From Barnesiella sp. WM24 (lineage in GTDB: Bacteria > Bacteroidota > Bacteroidia > Bacteroidales > Muribaculaceae): a DNA stretch of 64,000 nucleotides. Positions 25,573 to 34,343 of this stretch are shown here, piece after piece. The stretch is from NCBI RefSeq assembly GCF_004570975.1, contig NZ_SPPC01000008.1, positions 1 to 64,000 on the forward strand, written 5' to 3'. A program made the translations under genes and the position numbers. How positions within the stretch are numbered: the stretch's first letter is position 1; each line of letters starts with the position of its first letter. The notes under the pieces are model-generated. The model made no database searches and was not told the origin of the DNA. It saw nothing but the letters and a program-made list of their open reading frames with translations.

Positions 25573-27012
25573 ATGACCACATTTCTTGTAGCAGTGGTGG
25601 TGCTTGTCGCCGGCTACTTTGTTTACGGCATGCTTGTTGAGCGGGTCATAGGATGTGACCCGAAACGTCAGATGCCATGCTACACCAGGCAGGACGGGGT
25701 GGACTATATGCCTCTTCCCGTGTGGAAAGTATTTTTGATTCAATTTCTTAATATAGCAGGGCTGGGACCTATATTCGGTGCGATAATGGGTATCATGTTT
25801 GGTCCGGCTGCCTTCCTTTGGATTGTGCTCGGGACCGTGTTTGCCGGTGCCGTGCATGATTTTTTGTCGGGCGTGATTTCCGTGCGCCGCGACGGTGCGT
25901 CTCTGCCGGAGATTGTCGGAAATGAACTCGGCGGCGGAGTCAAGCAGCTGATGAGAGTGTTCTCGCTGCTTCTTATGGTGCTTGTCGGTGCCGTGTTTGT
26001 GCTCACCCCGGCGGGCCTTATCGCCGGCATGACACCGGAATGGATGGATACCCGCTTCTGGATATTTGCGATATTCCTGTATTATATGCTTGCTACGGTA
26101 TTGCCTATCGACAAGCTTATCGGCAATATATATCCTGTCTTTGGCTTTGCGCTGTTATTCATGGCCGCAGGCATAATGTGTGTGCTGATATTTGGTGATG
26201 TGACCATTCCTGACGGGTTGTCGGAAGGATTGTACAACCGCAGGGCTGATGCAGGGTCAATGCCTCTGTTCCCCATGATGTTTGTCTCTATCGCTTGCGG
26301 TGCTATCTCGGGATTTCATGCCACGCAGTCGCCGATGATGGCGCGGTGTCTTAAAAACGAGAGGCTTGCGCGCCCGGTGTTTTATGGCGCGATGGTGGCT
26401 GAGGGGCTTGTGGCGCTCATATGGGCTGCCGCCGCGATAGCATTTACCGGAGGATATGGTCAGCTTGGCGAATATCTGTCGGCAGGCGGTGGAGCGGGCG
26501 CTCTTGTCCACGACATCTCTATCAGCTGGCTGGGCGCTTTCGGAGGAGTGTTGGCGATACTTGGCGTAATCGCCGCCCCGATCACTACCGGCGACACCGC
26601 TTTGAGAAGCGCGCGCCTGATTGCTGCTGATTTTATGCGTTACGACCAGCGCACCATCGTGCGTCGTCTTATTGTCTCTATCCCGATTTTTGCAATCACA
26701 TTTTTTATCATGCAGATGGATTTTGAAATCCTCTGGCGATATTTCGCGTGGTGCAATCAGGCTCTTTCCGTGTTTACCCTTTGGGCGATAACCGTTTATC
26801 TCGCACGACATGGAAAGATTTACTGGATAACCATGATTCCGGCGATGTTCATGACATGTGTATGCATGACCTATATATTGTTTGCTCCTGAAGGATTCCA
26901 TCTCGACTACTCGTTGTCGGTCGGCGCAGGGCTCGTTTCAGCATTGCTTGTCTGCGTGTGGTTTATGCGCAAGGTAGTTTATTCCAAATCGTTTAATATA
27001 GTTGAGGACTGA
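25573..27012 (+). CDS. cstA: CstA-family carbon starvation / peptide transporter
   Basis: A 479-residue membrane protein with about 12 hydrophobic segments. The N-terminal CstA signature is clear: GYFVYGMLVERVIG, then FLNIAGLGPIFGAIMG and FAGAVHDFLSGVISVRRDGASLPEIVG. It is of the short type (E. coli CstA is ~700 residues). E. coli CstA and BtsT take up peptides or pyruvate under starvation; the substrate here is not known. The gene follows the TPR protein by 38 bp and runs into the PHP phosphatase gene with only 3 bp between. Confidence 0.93.
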   Translation: MTTFLVAVVVLVAGYFVYGMLVERVIGCDPKRQMPCYTRQDGVDYMPLPVWKVFLIQFLNIAGLGPIFGAIMGIMFGPAAFLWIVLGTVFAGAVHDFLSGVISVRRDGASLPEIVGNELGGGVKQLMRVFSLLLMVLVGAVFVLTPAGLIAGMTPEWMDTRFWIFAIFLYYMLATVLPIDKLIGNIYPVFGFALLFMAAGIMCVLIFGDVTIPDGLSEGLYNRRADAGSMPLFPMMFVSIACGAISGFHATQSPMMARCLKNERLARPVFYGAMVAEGLVALIWAAAAIAFTGGYGQLGEYLSAGGGAGALVHDISISWLGAFGGVLAILGVIAAPITTGDTALRSARLIAADFMRYDQRTIVRRLIVSIPIFAITFFIMQMDFEILWRYFAWCNQALSVFTLWAITVYLARHGKIYWITMIPAMFMTCVCMTYILFAPEGFHLDYSLSVGAGLVSALLVCVWFMRKVVYSKSFNIVED

Positions 27013-27015
27013 TTC

Positions 27016-27837
27016 ATGACTGATACTGACATTATTGCCATATACGGCTCTACCGACAAATATAATTTTCATAGTCACACTCAGTTTTGCGACGGACGTG
27101 TCGACATGGAGGTGATGACTCGTGCGGCGATTGACGCCGGCATGCAGCACTGGGGATTTTCGCCTCACTCGCCGGTGCCGTTTGAGTCGCCGTGCAACAT
27201 GTATGCCGGGGATGTCGAGACCTACCTCTCGGAGGTGGAGAGGCTGAAGGGGATATATGGTGACCGAATCAGTCTTTATGCTTCGATGGAAATCGACTAT
27301 CTCGGTGACAACTGGGGGGCGGCGACTCCTTATTTCAGGAATTTGCCGCTGGATTATCGCATAGGGTCAGTGCATTTTGTCCCGTCAGACAAGGGATATG
27401 TAGATGTCGACGGCAGTTTTGAGTCGTTCAAGGTGAAGATGGCTGAATATTTCAGTAATGACATACGCCATGTCGTCAACCTGTTTTACCACCAGTCAAT
27501 GGCGATGGTCGAAGCCGGAGGATTTGACATAATCGGTCATCTTGACAAGATAGGTCACAATGCCTCTTTGTTCCGGCCGGGCATAGAGGATGAAGACTGG
27601 TATTGCCGCCTGGTAAACGACCTTATTGACCTCGTGATAGAGAAGGATATTATTGCCGAGATTAATACAAAGACTTACGTGTCGGCAGGTCGCTTTTTCC
27701 CGTCGCTCCGCTACTGGCAGAGGCTTGCCGATGCCGGAGTGAAGATGGTGGTCAACAGTGACGCCCATTATCCGGAGAGAGTCAATCTTGGCAGAGATGC
27801 CGCTTTTGCTTTATTAAAAACCGACAATTCATTATAA
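27016..27837 (+). CDS. hisK: PHP-family histidinol-phosphatase
   Basis: A 273-residue PHP-fold phosphatase. Metal-binding motifs: NFHSHTQFCDGR (HxH), GFSPHSP (His), YASMEIDYL (Glu), IGHLDKIG (HxD) and late NSDAHYP. This pattern is that of HisK-type histidinol-phosphate phosphatase, the eighth step of histidine synthesis in bacteria without a HAD-type HisB. It is not inside a his operon but lies between cstA (3 bp) and metA (2 bp), so the assignment rests on the family; related PHP phosphoesterases cannot be excluded. Confidence 0.82.
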   Translation: MTDTDIIAIYGSTDKYNFHSHTQFCDGRVDMEVMTRAAIDAGMQHWGFSPHSPVPFESPCNMYAGDVETYLSEVERLKGIYGDRISLYASMEIDYLGDNWGAATPYFRNLPLDYRIGSVHFVPSDKGYVDVDGSFESFKVKMAEYFSNDIRHVVNLFYHQSMAMVEAGGFDIIGHLDKIGHNASLFRPGIEDEDWYCRLVNDLIDLVIEKDIIAEINTKTYVSAGRFFPSLRYWQRLADAGVKMVVNSDAHYPERVNLGRDAAFALLKTDNSL

Positions 27838-27839
27838 TT

Positions 27840-28760
27840 ATGCCAGTAAGAGTCCCTGTGTCACTGCCAGCAGTCGAGACACTCCGCGAAGAAAACATAT
27901 TTGTCATTGACGAGCAACGCGCCTCGTCACAGGACATCCGTCCGCTTCGTATCGGTATCTTAAATCTCATGCCGCTGAAGATAATGACGGAGACCGATCT
28001 GTTGAGGCTTATATCCAATACGCCGCTGCAGATTGAGCTTGACCTTATCGACACGGCATCACATGTGTCGCGTAATACTCCACGCGAGCATGTCGAAGAG
28101 TTTTACAAGACCTTTGAGGATATACGCGGACAAAACTATGACGGATTCATAATAACAGGCGCTCCGGTGGAAAAAGTGGATTTTGAAGAGGTCGACTACT
28201 GGGAAGAGCTATGTGGCATATTTGACTGGGCGCGTACCCATGTCACCTCTACATTATATATATGCTGGGCTGCGTTTGCCGGGCTGTATCACCACTACGG
28301 TGTGCCGAAACATGTCATCGACCATAAAATCTCCGGAGTGTTTCCTCATTATGTCAGTGATCCGCGCAATCCCATATTCCGTGGGTTTGACGATGAGTTT
28401 TATGTGCCCCACAGCCGCTTCAGTGAGTTGAGGCGTGAAGAGGTGGAGGCTGTGAATGGGCTTGACATAATTGCTGAAAGCCCTGAAAGCGGGGTATACA
28501 TGGTGATGGCACGAAACGGCAGGGAGTTTTTTATTACCGGACATTCTGAATACTCGCCCGGGACCCTTGATTTCGAGTATCGCCGTGATCTTGAAAAGGG
28601 CATGAACCCGTCAGTGCCGGCACATTACTATGTTGACGATGACCCTGCGAAAGGTCCTATCGTGCGTTGGCGTTCCCATGCCAACCTGCTGTTCAGCAAC
28701 TGGCTGAACTATTTCGTATATCAGGAGACTCCTTACGACATCCGCGACATCCACGTGTAG
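27840..28760 (+). CDS. metA: Homoserine O-acetyltransferase (MetA family)
   Basis: A 306-residue acyltransferase of methionine synthesis. The catalytic residues fall at the E. coli numbers: Cys142 in YICWAAFAGLY, His235 and Glu237 in ITGHSEYS. Position 111 is Glu (GAPVEKVDF); structural work on the family showed that Glu111 selects acetyl-CoA, while Gly111 in E. coli selects succinyl-CoA. The product is therefore expected to be O-acetylhomoserine. It is the last gene of the cstA-hisK-metA run. The coding end forms one arm of a 14-bp hairpin. Confidence 0.93.
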   Translation: MPVRVPVSLPAVETLREENIFVIDEQRASSQDIRPLRIGILNLMPLKIMTETDLLRLISNTPLQIELDLIDTASHVSRNTPREHVEEFYKTFEDIRGQNYDGFIITGAPVEKVDFEEVDYWEELCGIFDWARTHVTSTLYICWAAFAGLYHHYGVPKHVIDHKISGVFPHYVSDPRNPIFRGFDDEFYVPHSRFSELRREEVEAVNGLDIIAESPESGVYMVMARNGREFFITGHSEYSPGTLDFEYRRDLEKGMNPSVPAHYYVDDDPAKGPIVRWRSHANLLFSNWLNYFVYQETPYDIRDIHV

Positions 28761-28779
28761 ACGCTGATGTCGCGGATGT
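28738..28779 (+). terminator. Long hairpin across the metA stop codon
   Basis: A perfect 14-bp stem (ACATCCGCGACATC at 28738-28751; its complement at 28766-28779) with a 14-base loop. The left arm encodes the last metA residues (DIRDIHV). No T run follows, so it is either a processing or 3'-end-stabilising structure or an imperfect terminator. The rest of 28780-28892 holds nothing I recognise. Confidence 0.5.
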
Positions 28780-28892
28780 AAGCCTGACCGGGCGAAGCCG
28801 GGAGATGTTAGGAGAACTTCTGCTCGCCGTTGCTTGTAAGATGGGGATATTTTGAGAGAGTCTTTACAGTTTATTTACAGTTGTGTCATGTT

Positions 28893-28924
28893 TTTGTCGG
28901 GAATAGGATTTTTTATTAAATTTG
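28893..28924 (+). promoter_or_regulatory. Promoter of the SulP transporter gene
   Basis: TTTG (28893-28896), 20-bp spacer, TAAATTTG (28917-28924). It leaves a 5' leader of about 45 bases before ATG 28976. Confidence 0.7.
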
Positions 28925-28975
28925 CGCTTTCATTTTCCAATCTATAAAAATTGTTAAACTTTATCATCGTTTGAG

Positions 28976-30697
28976 ATGAATCTTTCAGGTACAATTGACT
29001 TTCGTCCGAAATTGGTTTCGGCGTTGCGTCACTATTCATTGAGTCGTTTTAAAGACGACCTTATCGCGGGTATAGTAGTCGGTATCGTGGCACTCCCGCT
29101 TGCTATCGCATTTGGTATCGCTTCAGGTGTAAGCCCGACTGTGGGATTGATTACCGCTATCATAGGTGGTTTTCTTGTGTCGGCTTGTGGAGGTAACTCT
29201 GTCCAGATCGGCGGCCCTACAGGCGCGTTTATCGTAATAGTCTACAGCATCATCCAGAATTTCGGATTGCAGGGGCTCGCAATCGCGACTCTGATGGCAG
29301 GACTTATACTGATTCTTTTAGGGCTGTTTCATCTTGGCACTGTCATCAAGTTTATCCCTTATCCGATTGTCGTTGGGTTTACGAGCGGTATCGCGCTTAC
29401 AATCTTCTCTACGCAGATTAACGACTTTTTCGGGCTTGGACTGAAAGATGTGCCGAGCGATTTCTTCTCAAAGTGGGGGGTGTTTATCTCTAACTTCGGT
29501 AACATCGACCTGCCTACGCTTGGAGTCGGCATCGTGTCGCTGTTGATAATCGTGTTTACTCCGAAGTTGTCAAAGAAACTTCCCGGTTCGCTTATCGCTA
29601 TTGTGATAGTAACGGCGCTTGTATATTTTATGGAGGGCTTGATTCCCGGCATGGAAGTGGAGACTATCGGCGACCGCTTCGGCAGTCTTCCTACCGACAT
29701 CCCTCAGCCACAAGGCTTTGAACTGTCGATGAACACTATAAACATGCTTATGCCCTCGGCATTTACAATCGCTATATTATGTGCCATCGAGTCGTTGCTT
29801 TCCGCGACTGTCGCCGATGGTGTGACAGGCTCGCGCACTAACAGCAACACGGAGCTTATAGGTCAGGGTATAGCAAATGTTGTCGTGCCGTTTTTCGGCG
29901 GCATACCCGTGACGGGCGCTATCGCGCGTACAATGACCAATATCACCAACGGCGGTCGTACACCGGTTGCCGGAATCATACACACAGTCGTGCTTCTGTT
30001 GATATTCCTCTTCCTTATGCCTCTTATCAACCTGGTGCCGATGAGCTGCCTTGCCGCCGTGCTTATTGTCGTGTCATATAATATGAGCGGATGGCGTACA
30101 GTGGTAGGAATCTTCAAGGCTCCGAAGAGTGACGTGTCAGTGCTTGTGGTGACATTCCTCCTTACTGTTATATTTGACCTTACGATAGCCATAGAGATCG
30201 GTCTGCTGCTGGCGGTCATATTGTTTTTGCGCCGAGTCATGGAAAATACCGAAATCAAGGTGTATTCCGAGCAGCTCGATGTTGCTGAGGGGACAGAGCT
30301 GACGCAGCATGAAGTGCTTGATGTGGCGCAGGGTGTGAGTGTATATGAAATCGACGGACCGTTTTTCTTTGGCGTAGCTACCAAGTTTGACGAGACGATG
30401 AGGTCGACCCTCGGCACCAAACCGGTTGTGCGCATAATCCGCATGCGTAAGGTGCCGTTTATCGATGCCACTGCCGTGCATAACCTTGAACTTCTTATCA
30501 AGTCGTCGCAGAGCGAGGGTATACACGTTGTGTTGTCGGGAGTAAACCAGCAGGTGCGCCAGACTCTTGTCAAGTCGGGTATCGACAGTCTTGTCGGAAA
30601 CGACCATATCTGCGACCATATAACGAAGGCTGTAGTGATGGCTAATAAGATTGCTGATGCACGCAGGGCTGAGGTCAACCACAAGGTAAACGCGTAA
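28976..30697 (+). CDS. SulP-family anion transporter with STAS domain
   Basis: A 573-residue SLC26/SulP transporter: about 12-14 membrane segments from residue 25 to 430 (RFKDDLIAGIVVGIVALPLAIAFGIASG is the family start; GGPTGAFIVIVY follows), then a cytoplasmic STAS domain (VYEIDGPFFFGVATKF ... FIDATAVHNLELLIKSSQ). Candidates for substrate are sulfate, bicarbonate or dicarboxylates; bicarbonate uptake would suit a succinate-forming gut anaerobe but is not shown by sequence. It has its own promoter and stands apart from its neighbours. Confidence 0.93.
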   Translation: MNLSGTIDFRPKLVSALRHYSLSRFKDDLIAGIVVGIVALPLAIAFGIASGVSPTVGLITAIIGGFLVSACGGNSVQIGGPTGAFIVIVYSIIQNFGLQGLAIATLMAGLILILLGLFHLGTVIKFIPYPIVVGFTSGIALTIFSTQINDFFGLGLKDVPSDFFSKWGVFISNFGNIDLPTLGVGIVSLLIIVFTPKLSKKLPGSLIAIVIVTALVYFMEGLIPGMEVETIGDRFGSLPTDIPQPQGFELSMNTINMLMPSAFTIAILCAIESLLSATVADGVTGSRTNSNTELIGQGIANVVVPFFGGIPVTGAIARTMTNITNGGRTPVAGIIHTVVLLLIFLFLMPLINLVPMSCLAAVLIVVSYNMSGWRTVVGIFKAPKSDVSVLVVTFLLTVIFDLTIAIEIGLLLAVILFLRRVMENTEIKVYSEQLDVAEGTELTQHEVLDVAQGVSVYEIDGPFFFGVATKFDETMRSTLGTKPVVRIIRMRKVPFIDATAVHNLELLIKSSQSEGIHVVLSGVNQQVRQTLVKSGIDSLVGNDHICDHITKAVVMANKIADARRAEVNHKVNA

Positions 30698-30784
30698 ATT
30701 ATTAAAAATCAAGTTAAAATAATGCACAATTTTGCGCTGTTTAATAAAAACGCATTTTGCTGCAAAAAAATATTCTAAAAAATG

Positions 30785-30814
30785 TTGTAGTATTCCAATT
30801 TTGTATTAACTTTG
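30785..30814 (+). promoter_or_regulatory. Promoter of the small acidic lipoprotein
   Basis: TTG (30785-30787), 19-bp spacer, TAACTTTG (30807-30814), leaving about 40 bases of leader. It shows that the true start is ATG 30862 and not the in-frame ATG at 30757. Confidence 0.7.
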
Positions 30815-30861
30815 CAACGTTTTTGAAGCTAAAAATTGTTTTATTATTAATTCACAAAGAA

Positions 30862-31065
30862 ATGAAAAAGTTAGTTTTATTACTTGCTGTTATGTTCAGC
30901 GTATCAATGTTCGCTTGCAAGTCATCTGAGGCTACTGACGCTGCTGCTGATTCTGCAGTTGTTGTAGAGGAAGAAGTTGTAGCTGTTGAAGAAGTAGCTC
31001 CTGCTGATTCAGTAGTTGCTGACTCTGCTGCTGTTGTAGCTGACTCTGCAGTTGTTGCTGAATAA
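30862..31065 (+). CDS. Small acidic repeat lipoprotein
   Basis: A 67-residue protein: lipoprotein signal MKKLVLLLAVMFSVSMFAC (Cys19 lipidated), then 48 residues made only of low-complexity A/V/D/E/S/P, with repeats of the form ADSAVV / VADSAAV. The mature part is strongly acidic and has no Lys or Arg after the first residues. It has a full promoter and a strong terminator, so it is expressed as a single unit, probably at high level. The function is unknown; comparison with the abundant small lipoprotein Lpp is a guess based only on size and location. Confidence 0.75.
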   Translation: MKKLVLLLAVMFSVSMFACKSSEATDAAADSAVVVEEEVVAVEEVAPADSVVADSAAVVADSAVVAE

Positions 31066-31088
31066 TTATTATTCAAACAGCATGAAAT

Positions 31089-31118
31089 AAGCTGACCACT
31101 AAGTGATCAGCTTTTTTT
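31089..31118 (+). terminator. Rho-independent terminator of the small lipoprotein gene
   Basis: A 12-bp stem with one A-C mismatch (AAGCTGACCACT / AGTGATCAGCTT) followed by TTTTTT, 24 bp behind the stop codon. Confidence 0.85.
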
Positions 31119-31200
31119 GTGTCTTTACGTGAGCGTTTTTATCTTTTGTGACTGCTCCGGCCGCCTTATTCCGATACTGTGAAACTATTAAGTGATTTAA

Positions 31201-31232
31201 TTTGTTTTTAATAAAAGTAAAGTTTACTTTTG
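31201..31232 (+). promoter_or_regulatory. Promoter of the cydAB operon
   Basis: TTTG (31201-31204), 20-bp spacer, TACTTTTG (31225-31232). It favours ATG 31250 as the first start codon of the operon. Confidence 0.7.
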
Positions 31233-31249
31233 TTAAAAGCAAATATATC

Positions 31250-31510
31250 ATGAACCCTATACAAGAGTCCGTGAAGGGCAATATATTTATGCGGATTTAC
31301 CGTTTCTATCGCGATGGTTTCCGTTCAATGACCGTAGGTCGCTATCTGTGGCTTATGATTATCCTTAAATTATTTATACTGTTTTTTGTGTTTAAGCTCT
31401 TTTTCTTCCCCGATATACTTAAAAGAGACTATGATGATGACCGTGAGCGTGCCCAGGCTGTAAGAAGTGCGCTTATTGATGAGGATAGAAATCAATATCA
31501 ACAAAAATAA
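31250..31510 (+). CDS. DUF4492 small membrane protein of the cytochrome bd operon
   Basis: An 86-residue protein with one strong membrane segment (RYLWLMIILKLFILFFVFKLF, residues about 37-57) flanked by a basic N-terminal part (RIYRFYRDGFRSMTVGRY) and an acidic tail. DUF4492 proteins regularly precede cydA in Bacteroidetes, and a role as an extra small subunit or assembly factor, like CydX, is inferred from that. The cydA gene begins 12 bp downstream. ATG 31250 is used because an earlier in-frame ATG (31202) lies inside the promoter. Confidence 0.85.
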   Translation: MNPIQESVKGNIFMRIYRFYRDGFRSMTVGRYLWLMIILKLFILFFVFKLFFFPDILKRDYDDDRERAQAVRSALIDEDRNQYQQK

Positions 31511-31522
31511 TAACAATCGCTT

Positions 31523-33094
31523 ATGGATGACTTAATTAGTGTAGTAGAGTGGTCGCGATGGCAATTTGCGCTTACCGCGATGTATCACTGGCTATTTGTG
31601 CCTCTTACAATCGGTCTGGCTCTCATCGTGGCAGTTATGGAAAGCATTTATGTGAGAACCAAGGAGATGAAGTGGCTTGCCATGACAAAATTCTGGATGC
31701 TTCTCTTTGGCATAAACTTTGCCATCGGAGTGGCTACCGGCATCATTCTTGAATTTGAGTTTGGTACAAACTGGTCCAATTACAGTTGGTTTGTCGGCGA
31801 CATATTCGGCGCCCCGCTTGCAATAGAAGGTATAGTGGCGTTTTTCATGGAGTCGACATTCATTGCCGTTATGTTTTTCGGATGGAAGAGGGTGAGTCCC
31901 GCTTTTCATCTGACGGCTACGTGGCTCACCGCTGCCGGCACAGCCTTGTCGGCGATGTGGATTCTTATAGCCAATGCATGGATGCAGCAGCCTGCCGGCA
32001 TGGAGTTTGACCCCGCTCAGATGCGCAATGTGATGGACGATTTCTGGGCTCTTGTCTTCTCTGATACGGCAGTGGCCAAGTTTACCCATACGGTTTCGAG
32101 CGCCTGGGTTGTAGCCGGAGTGTTTGTGATTGGCGTAAGCTCATGGTTCTTGTTGAAGAGGCGTCATGTAGAGATGGCTATGGATTCGATAAAGGTTGCA
32201 GGATGGATCGGGGGTGCCGGCATACTTGTCACGCTCGCGACCGGCGACCTCTCGGCTGTCAACGTGGCAAAGCATCAGCCTATGAAACTTGCCGCGATGG
32301 AGGGCCTTTACAATGGTAGCCGCGGACAGGAACTTGTGGCTTTAGGGGTGCTTAACCCGTCAAAGGAGGTCGGCAACGATGAAAATCCTTACCTGTTCCA
32401 TGTCAGCATCCCTTATGGGTTGTCATTTCTTGCGACTCATGACCCCCATGCGTTTGTGCCCGGTATCAATGACCTTATCGAGGGTATAGAGATTGATGAA
32501 AACGGCGACACTATAAAGACTGTAGGATACGGCGAGCGTATAACACTTGGCAGGGAGGCCCATGAGGCTCTGCGTGCCTATGACAAGGCGATGGCTGCCG
32601 GCGACGTCGAGGCGATGGCTGAAGCTGAAAAGGAATTGAAGTCAAAATATGAGTATTTCGGCTATGGCTATTTTGACTCGCCGGAAGAAGCGGTGCCGCC
32701 TGTGGCGATGACATTTTATGCTTTCAGAATCATGGTGATTGCCGGCGGTTATCTGCTGCTCTTTTTCGCAGTTGCCCTGTTTGCCGCCTATAGAAAGCCG
32801 TCGTGGCTTAAAAACAGACTTGTCAATTGGGTTGGCATGCTGTCGATAATCGTTGTATGGGTCTGCTCTCAGAGCGGATGGATTACCGCCGAGGTGGGCC
32901 GTCAGCCTTGGGTGATTCAGAATCTTATGCCTACGCGCGCGGCAATCAGCCAGATAAGCGAGTCGTCGGTAATAGTGACCTTCTGGATGTTTGCAGCGGT
33001 GTTTACGATTCTGCTTGCCGCCGAGGTGAGCATAATGCTTACTCAGATAAACAAACATTCAAAGGAAGATTTATCAATAATATCTAAAGAATAA
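31523..33094 (+). CDS. cydA: Cytochrome bd ubiquinol oxidase subunit I
   Basis: A 523-residue membrane oxidase subunit holding hemes b558, b595 and d. Seen: His22 in AMYHWLFVPL (heme ligand), EGIVAFFMEST with the proton-path Glu, TKFTHTVSSAW-type His of heme b558 (AKFTHTVSSAWV), a long Q-loop region, and GRQPW near residue 456. It reduces O2 with quinol at high affinity, giving the organism oxygen scavenging and low-oxygen respiration. cydB starts 5 bp downstream. Confidence 0.97.
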   Translation: MDDLISVVEWSRWQFALTAMYHWLFVPLTIGLALIVAVMESIYVRTKEMKWLAMTKFWMLLFGINFAIGVATGIILEFEFGTNWSNYSWFVGDIFGAPLAIEGIVAFFMESTFIAVMFFGWKRVSPAFHLTATWLTAAGTALSAMWILIANAWMQQPAGMEFDPAQMRNVMDDFWALVFSDTAVAKFTHTVSSAWVVAGVFVIGVSSWFLLKRRHVEMAMDSIKVAGWIGGAGILVTLATGDLSAVNVAKHQPMKLAAMEGLYNGSRGQELVALGVLNPSKEVGNDENPYLFHVSIPYGLSFLATHDPHAFVPGINDLIEGIEIDENGDTIKTVGYGERITLGREAHEALRAYDKAMAAGDVEAMAEAEKELKSKYEYFGYGYFDSPEEAVPPVAMTFYAFRIMVIAGGYLLLFFAVALFAAYRKPSWLKNRLVNWVGMLSIIVVWVCSQSGWITAEVGRQPWVIQNLMPTRAAISQISESSVIVTFWMFAAVFTILLAAEVSIMLTQINKHSKEDLSIISKE

Positions 33095-33099
33095 CAGCT

Positions 33100-34239
33100 A
33101 TGGGACTTGAACATTTACAGATATATTGGTGGCTGCTCATCTCAGTGTTGGGCGCACTGCTTGTATTTCTTCTGTTTGTCCAGGGAGGACAGTCGATGAT
33201 ACTTTGCACACGCAACCCGATGGAGCGTAATCTTATAATAAACTCGATAGGAAAAAAGTGGGAGCTGACATTTACTACGCTTGTCGTGTTTGGCGGGGCG
33301 TTTTTTGCATCTTTTCCACTGTTTTACAGCACCAGTTTCGGTGGAGCCTACTGGCTGTGGATGCTGATTCTGTTTACTTTTGTAGGGCAGGCTGTGAGCT
33401 TCCAGTACAGGCGTAAGGCAGGAAATCTTTACGGCACGTCGTTCTACGACTGGCTGCTGATGATTAACGGGGTGCTTGGCTGCTTCCTGCTTGGAGTGGC
33501 TGTGTCGATGTTTTTCTTCGGTGCAGAGTTCTCGGTCAAGATGGGTAATATTCTTGATTCAGGCTCGCCTGTGATTTCAAGGTGGGCGCCGACTCATGGA
33601 TTTGAGGCTATCTTCTGCTGGAAAAACTGGATTCTTGGCATAGCAGTGGTGTTTCTGGCGCGTATGCAGGCTGCATTATACTTCATGAACAATGTAGGTG
33701 ACGATGACCATTTCTTTAGACTAAACAAGCGCAGGGTGCTTGTCAACGGAGTTATCTTCGTCGTGTTTTTCCTCGTTTTTGTAGGGATGTTGCTTATGGC
33801 TGACGGTTACCGCACTACCGGTGCCCACAGTTTCTTGCAGGAGTCTAACCGCTATCTGCTTAACTTTATCGAGATGTGGTGGTGTCTTGTCTTGTTTCTT
33901 GTAGGAGTAGTGATGGTTTTGTATGCCGTGTTCAGGTCAAGTGTGTCTGACCATTATACAAAGGGTATATGGTGGTCGGGCATCGGCACATTTATTGTCG
34001 TGCTTTCTCTCTTCTTTGTCGCCGGATATAATGACACTCCTTATTATCCGTCGCTTACCGATCCGTCAAGCTCGCTGACGATACAGAACAGTTCGTCGAC
34101 TTACTTCACATTGAAGGTGATGAGTTTTGTGTCGATACTGATTCCTGTCGTTGTCGCATACATCGCTTATGTGTGGTACAAGATGGACCGCGGACAGTTC
34201 ACGCCCGAAGAGATGGAAAGTGACAGCCACTCTTATTGA
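33100..34239 (+). CDS. cydB: Cytochrome bd ubiquinol oxidase subunit II
   Basis: A 379-residue membrane protein with about nine hydrophobic segments. The N-terminus (LQIYWWLLISVLGALLVFLLFVQGGQSM) and the segments FGGAYWLWMLILFTFVGQAVSFQYRRKAGN match CydB, which pairs with CydA in the bd oxidase dimer. It closes the DUF4492-cydA-cydB operon. A GC-rich imperfect hairpin follows at about 34252-34284 and could be the terminator. Confidence 0.95.
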   Translation: MGLEHLQIYWWLLISVLGALLVFLLFVQGGQSMILCTRNPMERNLIINSIGKKWELTFTTLVVFGGAFFASFPLFYSTSFGGAYWLWMLILFTFVGQAVSFQYRRKAGNLYGTSFYDWLLMINGVLGCFLLGVAVSMFFFGAEFSVKMGNILDSGSPVISRWAPTHGFEAIFCWKNWILGIAVVFLARMQAALYFMNNVGDDDHFFRLNKRRVLVNGVIFVVFFLVFVGMLLMADGYRTTGAHSFLQESNRYLLNFIEMWWCLVLFLVGVVMVLYAVFRSSVSDHYTKGIWWSGIGTFIVVLSLFFVAGYNDTPYYPSLTDPSSSLTIQNSSSTYFTLKVMSFVSILIPVVVAYIAYVWYKMDRGQFTPEEMESDSHSY

Positions 34240-34343
34240 CCGGTCATAGATGCCGGGGTAATCACGGCCGGTTAAGCCCCGGCTTGACAATAAATTTCAG
34301 ATTGTCACCCATAATCCTTACCTTTGCAGGAAACTAAAGGATT

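Noticed and set aside
26257-26901. 214-codon minus-strand frame inside cstA
   Set aside because: Antisense shadow of a membrane protein gene; composition rich in H, R, K and no motif.
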